A stretch of 64,000 nt of DNA from Meghimatium bilineatum. Its lineage: Eukaryota; Mollusca; Gastropoda; Stylommatophora; Philomycidae. Location of the stretch: positions 32,972,088 through 33,036,087 of the forward strand of contig CM067309.1 in NCBI GenBank assembly GCA_034231615.1, written 5' to 3'. Positions 38,101 to 50,100 of the stretch are shown piece after piece. Below the pieces are notes generated by a model, which made no database searches, was not told where the DNA came from, and worked only from the letters and a program-made list of their open reading frames with translations. Within the stretch, counting starts at the first letter, position 1, and every line of letters starts with the position of its first letter. Position numbers and translations under genes: made by a program.

Positions 38101-41100
38101 GGAAAAAGTTACAAAAATGTATGTATGACATCGAGACTCATTTTAAAATGCCGAACTGGAGGATAATACATTTTCCTGTTGATAATGAATGCCTTCATCA
38201 ACAGTTCAAAAGATATTAATATTTCTTTCCATGAATCCATCCATCCATCCATCTATCCATCTAGAAGAATGATATGCTGTGGCCCTTGTTTGCCTTGAGG
38301 TAGAAGAAATCTCTGGAGATGGCTTATAATATTCCTTGTAATATTATGTTATGTGACAGGTGACACAGATCACCATCACATTCATATGGTTATCCAATTG
38401 TTATCGATGTGCCATGAACATTTACAATTAAATTTTACAATTTTATTTTTCTTTATCACTAGGTTGATACAATGGATCAGTTGTTCACTGAATTTAAAGA
38501 GGGGCCACCACTTTTCAAAAACTATCCACTAACAGCTGGTTCAATCTTTTGGAATAGGTCCTTATTCCATTGCATCAAGCACACAGTTATCCGGTTTCAG
38601 ACAATGGATGAGATGATGACATCTGATATGGGAAAATCAGTGAGGAGAATAGTATTATTAGGTTTATTATAATCATTACATTATTAGGTTTATTATAATC
38701 TTTACATTATTAGTTTTATTATAATCATTCGATTTTTATATTTGCATCATTAAAAAAAAAGCAATATCATCCATCTTTGTAGAAGAGGATTGAGTAGCAT
38801 TGGGGGGGGGGCATTGAAATCAAAGAGCCAGAATGATGGGAAGACCCAGAGTCAGATGGGGAGACAACATTAAACAGTCCCTAAAGGGTAAAAATATGAG
38901 TAGAATCAAGCTAGTTAGAAAATATATTGGCAGACACTTTCTTACAAACACGACATCTCACTGTAGATTAAAAATAAAAGCATAGCAAATTGAAGTTTTA
39001 TGAAGTACTAAAGTTTTATGAATTACTAAATGCACAAAAAAACACAAAATCAAAGTTGGGACCAGCATGGACCACAGGACACAAAAATAAATACATTTGC
39101 AACACAGAATGTAGACCAGGGCTATTCAATTGGTGGCCCTCGGGCCAAATCCGGCCCGCGGAGGCCTAGTAAGTGGCCCGCGGATCATTGCTAAAACAGT
39201 GAAATAAGTTATAAAAAAACTAAATGTATAAAATCATTCAATGTGTTTTTTATAAATCTGGCCCGTGATGATCCCCATCTTCCATATTTTGGCCCCTGAG
39301 TAAATATAGTTGAATAGCCCTGATGTAGACCATTTCTATCTATATTCTGATGGAAGAAAATTAGTTATTTATGTTAAATGCATTATTCAAACAATATCTT
39401 GCAGACAAAAGCTAAGTATCTATCTGTTGGAAGGGTAAGTTTGTTTTTGTTAAACTTATTATTCAAACAATATCTTGCAGACAAGAGCTAAGTATCTGTT
39501 GGAAGGGCAAGGTTGTTTTTGTTAAACTTATTATTCAAACAATATTTTGCAGACAAGATCTAAGTATCTATCTGCTGGAAGGGCAAATTTGTTTTTGTTA
39601 AACTTATTATTCAAACAATATTTTGCAGACAAGATCTAAGTATCTATCTGTTGGAAGAGCAAGTTTGTTTTTGGTAAACTTATTATTCAAACAATATCTT
39701 GCAGACAAGATCTAATTATCTATCTGTTGGAAGAGCAAGTTTGTTTTTGTTAAACTTATTTTTCAAACAATATTTTGCAGACAAGAGCTATTTATCTATC
39801 TGTTGGAAGGGAAAGTTTGTTTTTGTTAAACTTATTATTCAAACAATATCTTTCAGACAAGAGCTAAGTATCTATCTGTTGGAAGAAAAATGAGAGCTTT
39901 TGAGGATTTAAAATATGAACAGTGGAAGGAAAATGTGGAAACGGTATTGCCAGGTCTTCTCAAAAGAAATTTACTTGTCAAACGATCACACCAAGTGACA
40001 GCTCCAACCCCAACTCAACAAAGTACTATGTCTGTGTCAGCCACTGGTGACAAGGAAGATGAGAGAAATTCACAACTGGAGATACAAGGTATTCTTTTTA
40101 TAAATATTTGTTTGGTTTTAAGTTTAGTTGTTTTCTGAATCAACACTCACACACTATGTGCTCAATTATTTTCCAGTATAAAACAAAACAGATGAATGTT
40201 AATGGTTCCATTTGTAAGTAAATAATATGTAAAAAATGTTTACAAATATTAACTATTGGTTAGTATAATTTACATCATTGGTCATTATGTTTAGTAGACA
40301 AATAAGTACTCTGTAACTTTCAGCAGATAACATAGGATGTTTACTAATTGTTTCTGTAAGTTTCTAGTTATACAAATTACTAATTTGTCCTTTCAGTTGG
40401 CTCTTTCTGTTTGTATTAAATGATATTATTTTAATTTTTCTGCATTTAAGCTCACACTCCCACCAAATCTTTCTTATAGTAGAATAATGGGCCTTCTAGA
40501 TTTCCAGCAGGATGTAGTCTAAAGAAAAGGAAGTGCATTGTGTCATCATTTTAAATTGCGTCAATAACCCAAAACTCTTTGGTAACTATTGGCTATGGTA
40601 ACTCTTGTGTGCTCAATCTTTTTACCACTTCCACTGAATAGTGAATATCTGTAACCAAATTGCTAGTAGACAAGCCATATGAAAGAACTGCTTCCTGTAC
40701 TTATACGCTGGTCACCAACTTCAAAGCTAACCTCTGTCAAGCATGCTTGACATCTTTTCCGCTGACTTACATCTGATTGACATATGCCTAATATGCCCAC
40801 TGTATTTCATTTAATTTCTTCTTCTTTATCGTTCATTCTCAAACTCCCACTGGATCTCTCTTGTAGCAGGACCATGGTCCTATTAGATTTCCAGAAGGAT
40901 GTAGTCCAGAGAATGGGAATGCGTTGTGTCACCGTTTTATTTGCACCAATGGCCCAACACATCCATCTTCGGCAGATTTGATTTCAATATCCTTCAATCT
41001 CTTTATTTCAGCAACTGCTGTGTTATTATTTAACAAACAGTTATTAAACTGAGATACTGAGGGTTCAACACTCTTTGATACTGATAGACTGAAGAGCTAA

Positions 41101-44100
41101 GCACTAATGGGAATGTCCCCAGTACTGTGATATGATTCCAAATCAAGAATAAATGAAGAATCAAGGCAGCCAGTACTTTCTAATATATACCTAGAGCACA
41201 TCATACAGGAGACACTACCGTACATGACTAAAATGCGTCTATATCAATCGGAGGTTGCCCTATTTGCAATTTGCATTTCACTGATGATATTGATCTTATA
41301 GCTGGGTCAGAACAAGAATTACAAGAGTTAACAGCAAAGTTGGAAAAAGCTAACAGCCAGTATGGAATGGAAATCAACAAAGAAAAGAGCAAGATCTTGG
41401 TTAAAAGCAGAGATGCAGAAGAACAGACCAACATCATGATGAATGGACATAAGCTTGAGGAGGCGAATGCCTTCAAATACCTCGGATCCAGCATATGCAG
41501 CGATGGAAAATGCAAAGCAGAAGTAAAAATAAAGCTGGAGATGGCTTTAGTGTCTATGTCAAGGCTAATGTTGATTTTGAAAAGCAACATCAGTGTTGGA
41601 GTGAAAGTCAAACTTTATACGTCGTTGGTGCTTTCTGCTGTGCTGTATGGTTGTGAGATGTATGCAGGTGCACAAGAACCATTGCTTTCAATAGTGAAAC
41701 AATGAAAACTAGCATGGTTTGGACATGTATACAGACATGATTCATTGTCAAAAACAATACTGCAGGGAACCATCGAAGGGGGAGAAGCAGAAGAGAGCAA
41801 ATAAAGACATGGACAGACAGCATTAAGGAATGGACAGGACAAGATATTTTTTCTCACTCCTTCACATTATTGAAGATAGAAATTGCTAAGGACTCTATGT
41901 GCTGAAGCATCCAATGTGGTACCCTGATGGGTTACAGGTTTGCTTTCATAAACAAAGATATTTCTAGGGTAAGATATTTCAGTGACAGTGAAAAAAATTA
42001 TTGTGCCAATGTGGAACCCGGAGAATAATTTTATTTTAAAAAAACACTGAACCAGCTGAAATTTACTTTATTAAATTTCTCTACTTTAGCAGAATATATG
42101 AGCACCTATAGACATGTCTGGTGTGCGAAGACAATAACTAACATAACTAAACTAAGAGGCAGAAAGAGATAGAAGGTGGAGGGGGGGGGGAATTATGAGA
42201 TGGACATGTTATAGTCTAGCAAATTGCACCACCAAAGCAAGGTACAGAATATTGGAGGTCCATTGCAGCGAACCTTTGTTGAGGAGATGACACTTGATGA
42301 TGATGAAACCTAACCAAAACTTTTTGCTGCTAATTTATTAAACTCTTCAGTCCAATCCTAGGAGAAGGATCTACATATTTTCCTAAATGAAATATAGGTC
42401 AAATGGAATATAGGCCTACAATAAACGGGAGAATAAAAATGTGTTATTCATGTTTTTATTGATTATTTTCTGGCATTAAAAACTAGATACCAACCCAGTG
42501 TTTATTTTTTTACCCACCAGCTCAATCTGCTTTTTAACAGCGCAGTGGGGTGCAAAGGGAACGCATTGCTCTAGGCGGACCCAGGGTTAGCAGATAACCA
42601 AGATCCCAAATGTACCTCCACGTGGTGCACCCTGGAAACAGAAATACAGCAGCTCGAGCTGATTCTGGCCACATCATTTGGGGATCGTGTCCGAGAATGA
42701 GGAGGTAGCAGATGGAAAGAGATTTGACTGCACAAGAGACAGACAATATCTCCGACACCACCAGCATCACCACATATAGCGACACTGTCGACATACAGTG
42801 AAGCTAGTCAGTCCAGTCCGAACATTGGAGGGGCGGCCAATGTAAAATTTACGTGAAGGTAGATGCATGGCGAGAGACAAATAGATTTCATACAGAGTAC
42901 AATGAAACAATGAAAGGGCAGAACAGCGCTAGAGGGCAGCGCGAACTGCAAATAGAAAGTGAAAAGTCCCTAGGAAAGGGGAACTACAAGCTCCGTCAGC
43001 TCGAGTCGAGCTTCTAATTACCTGTGTTCCTTACAGGCAGTACCCAGACCCATCCATTGGCGTTTGGTAAAGCAAGAAGACCTAACCCAACTCTTATGTC
43101 GAGCCTTCCTAAACCCGAAATATGCTCGCGAAGAGAAAGGGTTCTGTACCCTATGGGCTTAGGCAAGAAAGGGACAACGATGGTAGTCCTGGCCCAACTC
43201 TACTGTCAAGGTTTCCTATAACGGAAGTACACTTGCAAAGAGAAAGGGTTCCGTACCCGATGGGCTCAGGCACAAAAGGGACAACGAAATAGCCCTGGCC
43301 CAACTCTACTGTCAGGTTTTCCTACACCGGAAATACACTTGAAGAGAGAAAGGGTTCAGTACCTGATGGGCTCAGGCGCTATTGGGACAAGGACGCTCAG
43401 CTCGAGAACGCCTTACTCTCAAACGCGTGGTGTGAGACTCGAACTTGAACAAGGGGTACACGATGTCGGTAAACGACACTTCGGCTAAGAGGGCGAAAGA
43501 GCCAGGGTCCAACTCCTCTGTTGAGTTTTCCCCTTAAGGAACCAGGCTCACGGATGAGAAACGGTTCAGTACCCAATGGGCAGCACGTCCAGTACCCAAT
43601 TCAACGGTTCAGTACCCAATGCACAGCACGTCCAATTACACGAGGCAAGTTCATAGACAGTGGAACACCTCGTGCGAGTCAGATGAGAGGAAAAATCGTC
43701 TGGGCCAAAAGTCGCCACTACGCGTGCCGGGAGACAGATATAGAGGCTGTCACAGGCTAAGGGTAGCCCACCCGAATTGTCAAGGCATGCCGAAATCGGA
43801 TGTGCTAGGCCTACAAGGTGCATAACGGTGGCACAACGTAATCACGCTCCCGGCGGAAATTGCACGGATATCCGTGATGGTTACAATGGAGCGAACGCAC
43901 AACAAACAACAGCTCAGTACCAAAAAATTCTTACAGCAGTGTAGTAGGTTAACATTATAGTAAGTTCCCTGTGTATATCTTTGCATCTGGGAACACTCCT
44001 TGCAACAGTAATAACAAATTTATTTGTCAAAGCTTAATTACATGCAGCCATTGTGTAACTAGGAATACTTTGACACAAATTACTTAAAATTTAGGATTGG

Positions 44101-47100
44101 TCCAGATGGTTCATGTTAAGCAGATGTGGCTTATTTTTTATGGAACAAACGATAGTCTCATAAAATAATATAACCGGCCCTAGTGTACGAATCTCAGTAG
44201 AGGAAGATAAGCAGTGTTAATAAAACACATTTATTATATTAAATACAAAAATATATTTATTGTGTCCCTTTATTTGAGTGCAGTTGAGGAGCATAGCTTG
44301 GATGGGAGACAGCATATTTTAGTTTTTTTGGGAAGGGGGGGAATTAGTTGGAGTGTGTCAAGGGGGGAGGGAGGATTAGGATTAGTGTTACATTTTTAGT
44401 TTTGTAACAAAAATGAATCTGTTACAAAAGTTTCAAAAGTTGGACTGTTATCATGTGATGAGGCCACACTTACCTAACATATATCCTGCAGATTTCTTAA
44501 AATGTGTGAAATGTAGACCCATCTCCTAGAATAGGATGAACTCTTCATATCCAGAGATATTATAATGAGATGGAGCCCAATACATTCCAACTTTCTCAGA
44601 TCCCTTACAGAGATGGAGTCCACTACATCCCAACTCTCTCAAATACTTACAGAGAATACGAAATATTTATGAAATATCAGTTATAACAATTTAAAATTAA
44701 AACTTGTCTGTGATGTCACTATTTTTTATTGAATCTGTGATTCAAACACTATGTGTACTTTATGTTGTTTAATTAGGCATGTTGTTGCAGCTTTGAGAGT
44801 GCATGTATTTCTGCTCTGAAGTTAATGGATATTTTTGTTGTTGTTGCCAATTGTTTTTCATTTCTGCACATAGGCCTATTTATTTTGCTCACAGAGATTT
44901 CTTCTATTCCATTCTATTGTATTTGTTGTTGCTTTGTCTGTGCATGATTTCAGTTTGATTTTAGAGTAGTGTTTCACTTGTATTTATTTTAATAATTTGA
45001 AATTATTATATAGTCAATGTTTGATGATATATATTAGGAGCTCTCAAGGAAAATACTGCCCCAACAGATATGGCTCGCCAGTGTAAGTCTGTTTGGGTTT
45101 TGTAGTTTTTAATATTCTTGCTTGCCAACTTTACATTTTCTGGCTATAATTAATGACTAACCTTTTCTATAATGTTCAGTTAAATTGAAACTAAAATCTT
45201 GTAATCCGCTGAAAAAGTTTAGGATACATCACATTTTGCTCACAGAAACATCAGACAAAGACAAGAAACTCTACCTCCAACCCATTTCTGCTCATGGTAA
45301 TTGAGACATAAAATATTTATGAACAGAGATTAAGCCTCTTGTTAGCCACTAAACTTTACATAAAATTGGGACCTAGAAAATTATAGTTATGGCCAGCAAT
45401 ACCATCATGTAAAATAAATGCTATAAAATCCCCTGATGCAAGAAACATAGCACAGAAAGAAAAATTGGTAGACATAAGTGAGTCCTTGGAGATAAGAAAA
45501 CAAGAAAACACATTCTGTTATTCAAATGATTGGTTGGTTGGTTGCTGATCCAGTGGTCCATGGACTCATGCCCTTTGACACAATGCCATTGTGTGACATA
45601 CGCGCATTATTCAGATCAAGTTCTTTATTTTGACTTCAACAAATTATAATGAGATATTTGACACAAAAATGCAACAACCTAAATGAATAACAATCATTGA
45701 AATTTGCTATTTTTGTGTGCCAAACGCTGATAATTATTACTGTCAAAATTCATTTCTTGCTGTTCTATAGTCCTGGTTACTTAATACAATAACGTTCTCT
45801 TACCTAGTTGTGTTCAACTTTTCATTTTGTTTTACTGTTTTAACTTTTTTGTTGTGTTTGGTGTATTTTATTTTATTTGTAGCTTCAGATGTTTTGCGTT
45901 TAGGTTTTCAGTTTGTTGTATTTTCTAATACATTTGTATGATTTCCCTTGTTTTGATTACCACATCATTTACCACATCATTTAAACATAGGCTAAATGCT
46001 CATGTACTATAGAAATACAATAGGAACAATAGCATTCTGTAATTGCAATTTCATCATTCTGCTTCATAATCCAGTTATCATTTATGAAATAATTTTTAGA
46101 AATACCTGTAGATTAATTTAGTTATTTAGAAATACCTGTAGATTAATTTAGTTATTTAGAAATAGTCTGAATAATTTGTGTCTTTATTATGCATGTCTTG
46201 CCGTGACCCAAATGGGGAGCAAAGAATATTAACACTGTGACTGACCTGCTATGCATGTCATAAGAGGGGACTGAAAAAGTTTGGGGGTGATGATAATGAA
46301 ATAGGCATAGGAGGTGACTAAGAAAAGTTGGGGGATAAGCTGTCACCTGTTAATAATCATAGGCAATCATCTGTTAAAAATCATAGATAGGCTATCACCT
46401 GTGAAAAATTATAGATAGGCTGTCCCCTGTGAAAAATCATAGTCAATCTTGACTTAATTTCTGACTTTTGTCTTCTATCAAATCATCCCCATGGATGATG
46501 AAGATATGCAGGCCAGTGGACATTGCACCTAATAAATCAGTAGATTCCAACATGATTTTATCCTTTTGTGGCAGACTCCTAGGTGAGGGGAATGCTAAAT
46601 GTGCCATCACTGTGGATGAGTCAACAAATCTGATAGAAGAGTGATGAGATTGTGAGCCCAAAAATGAGTGCATTGTTCCTGGCTAGACATGATAATCCTG
46701 GGGCAGTGCCACTCTGGAATGCTTCCAAATACATTTTCATGATTTTGAGACCTTGTATGAAGTCTGAGTGCCACCTCAGTTACACAAATGAGATGAACCT
46801 GTGTTTTGTTAGAAAGACTATGGGCTATCAAGATCTACCTGCTCACGGCTAAAATGAAAGGTACATATATTGCAGCAAAGCTGAAAATCATGACAACGTA
46901 TTTTCTCCAGACCACATCCTGATAACCACCAGAATTTTGAGAAGAATTTTTTTTCTTCTTTAAAATGACATTTATTAGCAATTCAAGGCACTGCTTCTTC
47001 TTCTTCTTCTGTGTTAATTCCCAAACAACTGCATATTTGTCAGGAGAACAGAATACGCTGCATCATGGTTTACAAGTTTGCTGATATATTTTTGCCTTTC

Positions 47101-50100
47101 GGCCTGATAAATCTGACTTCAGCAAGGTTTCTGGATCACTTTAACCTTATATAGGATTGGACTGCCAAATCCACTCCAGAACCTCTTTAGCTACCTGTTA
47201 TGAAATGCATGGAAAGTAAACAGTGTTGCTATTCTTTACTCCCCTTTTGCGCATTGACAATATATGTGCATGCACAAGGCACTATATTGTTATAACAAGA
47301 ATAATCTTTTAGTGTTGGTCTGAGTTCAGTCTTTTAGTTTATACTTTAATATTGGTCTGAGTATTAGTCTGACTCAGTAGCCTCAAGGTACAGTCTGTGT
47401 CTCGAACGGCCAAGATACCAGGGTTCAATCCCCGTGCAGGCAGTTAGGCCTTTCTGGAAGCAATAACAACCTAGTAAATGTAAAGTATTGCCTAGAAAAT
47501 TACTACAGCCATAAAATGTTTTTTTAAACAGAGTTATTGTCTGGTCTTTCATAGTTACCATAGATTCAGTGCAAATGTTCTTATGGTTCTCACCTCTTGC
47601 TCTGAAACCTGAAAATATTGTTAATATTTTTGTATACAAGTATCCAGCATTCATTATTTTAACTTACAGACTTATCTTTTTGTAATAACTTTATTCTTTT
47701 ATATTTTGTACTCAATGTTACTGTAATTGTTTATTTATTTCACTCTACAGTAGATTGTAGATCATTTCTCTAAAGCATAAACTCTTGAATCCTGCAACAT
47801 TCATTTAGTTTTTCCAAATTGCTGTACCTTAATTTGTAGATTGCATAGTATGTGAGTTGAATGCAGCATATTATGATACACACTCACTTTCAATTTATTA
47901 AGTACTCAAAGACATATGTGCAAGCAAACTACATTACTGAAGTATATGCTAAAATGGTAAGACTGACTTGGCCAAAATGTCAACCATGGAAGTCTGCTAT
48001 AAAAAGTAATAGATGCAAGACCAAGTCAAAACATAACACATTCACAAAAGCATCTATGAGTAGACACATCAGGATCTAGTTTTCAGGTGATTAAGTTGCT
48101 GAAAATATGGGACGGAGCAAAATGATTGAGAACATTGATTTATAAACTGATTAACAGGAGAATAAAGTGACAAAATCAGTCAACTTTAGCACTACTCTCT
48201 AAACTGATGAACCTCATACAGACAATGTTGACATGAGTCTATGGACTGATGTGAACAAGTGACATGGTCAGACAGCTTTAACAACAGTTTAGAAAATGTG
48301 CTAATTTCTCAAGATAATTAAACTTGTAAGGAAAATTTAAATGGTTAAATTAAGTGTAGAGTTATCTGTGAATAACAACTCATAGTCCAATCAGTTGCTG
48401 CTGTGTGAACTCATAGTCCAATCAGTTGCTGCTGTATGAACTCATAGTACAATCAGTTGCTGCTGTGTGAACTCATAGTCCAATTAGTTGCTGCTGTGTG
48501 AACTCATAGTCCAATTAGTTGCTGCTGTGTGAACTCATAGTCCAATCAGTTGCTGCTGTGTGAACTCATAGTCCAATTAGTTGCTGCTGTGTGAACTCAT
48601 AGTCCAATTAGTTGCTGCTGTGTGAACTCATAGTCCAATTAGTTGCTGCTGTGTGAACTCATAGTCCAATCACTTGCTGCTGTGTGAACTCATAGTCCAA
48701 TTAGTTGCTGCTGTGTGAACTCATAGTCCAATCAGTTGCTGCTGTGTTAACTCATAGTCCAATTAGTTGCTGCTGTGTGAACTCATAGTCCAATTAGTTG
48801 CTGCTGTGTGAACTCATAGTCCAATTAGTTGCTGCTGTGTGAACTCATAGTCCAATTAGTTGCTGCTGTATGAACTCATAGTCCAATCAGTTGCTGCTGT
48901 GTGAACTCATAGTCCAATTAGTTGCTGCTGTGTGAACTCATAGTCCAATCAGTTGCTGCTGTATGAACTCATAGTTCAATCAGTTGCTGCTGTGTGAACT
49001 AATAGTCAAATCAGTTGCTGCTGTGTGAACTAATAGTCAAATCAGTTGCTGCTGTGTGAACTCATAGTCCAATTAGTTGCTGCTGTATGAACTCATAGTC
49101 CAATTAGTTGCTGCTGTATGAACTCATAGTCCAATCAGTTGCTGCTGTGTGATGCATGGGGCATCAACAGAGACAGAGGGTGAAAACGTGATAAATAAGA
49201 CAGTTTAACAACCTGGCATGGCAGGGAAACAACAACAACCCTAATACATAATACTGGAGACAGAGCTGTGGAGAGCCTTGATCTCCTATGCCAACCAGCA
49301 TGGCACCTGATGATGATGTAATTTTTTATGTGTTTAATTTTTATTTCCTTTAATAGATGTTTTCATACACAGAACCAATTTGTTTTCTTCTCTTTCCTTA
49401 TTCAACTATATATCCACATCTCAAAGGTATAAATCATGTCTTCTAGTTGTTTATTCATTATCCATGTTTCTGAGCCATATAATTAATGCAAAGTAGACAT
49501 AGAGTTTTTCAATTCTCATTTTTAGTTTGTGATTTGTTTGTATGTAACCAGTTTCCTCATGTTTTAAAGAAAAAGCTTCAGTTGTTCCTATTATTTTTAG
49601 CTTGTTTCACATCTACCATCAGATATAATTATGTGTCCAATTATCTGCAATAATGTTTGTCTCGTAGAAGACTTATTTCTGAGGAAGATCAGGAGACAAA
49701 TATTCATGCAAATATTCAATGACTGGGATTCATAACAACAAGCTTAACACACTTTGTTTATAGATGAAGACAGTCACTTTACAATTGCTATCACAAAAAG
49801 GGGAAATAACATAAAAAGAGCAAGTTAAAGTGAAGTCCCTTTTCTCACTGTTGAAGTATATGGAGAATACTGCTGTGTTATTGTTATGTCCATATTTTGT
49901 TTGTGACCAATGGTGCACTACAGACGATGTCATCAGCATCACACCATGAGCTTTGATTATATAACTGAAGCATATTCTGCATGGGACTTAAGTGTTATTG
50001 CTAAATGTATTATTGCTAAATTTATTTATTGCTGAATTTATTTATTGCTGAATGTATGTATTTGTTGCAGAATGTTTGGGCATTACCAGTACGTCCAATC

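Noticed and set aside
41271..41705. Host gene with FADD-like motif
   Set aside because: FTDDIDL and FKYLG are reverse transcriptase landmarks; the frame is truncated and internally deleted.
31420..43907. Copies A and B as the two ends of one large transposon
   Set aside because: Each copy has its own target duplication and its own A-rich tail, so they are independent insertions.
42546..43907. Retroposon copies as solo LTRs
   Set aside because: They could be read as TG...CA, but the A-rich 3' tails and 10-12-bp variable-length duplications fit LINE-type insertion and not the fixed 4-6-bp duplications of LTR elements.
43521..43986. Overlapping frames on both strands around 43.5-44.0 kb
   Set aside because: They arise because the retroposon is G+C-rich and has few stops. 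They are not preserved between copies A, B and C.
45038..45296. Both mini-exons 14a and 14b used together
   Set aside because: The junction creates TAA in the only phase compatible with exons 13 and 15, so constitutive joint use is ruled out.
48377..49151. CRISPR array
   Set aside because: Units are contiguous 31-mers without unique spacers, in a eukaryotic intron. It is a minisatellite.
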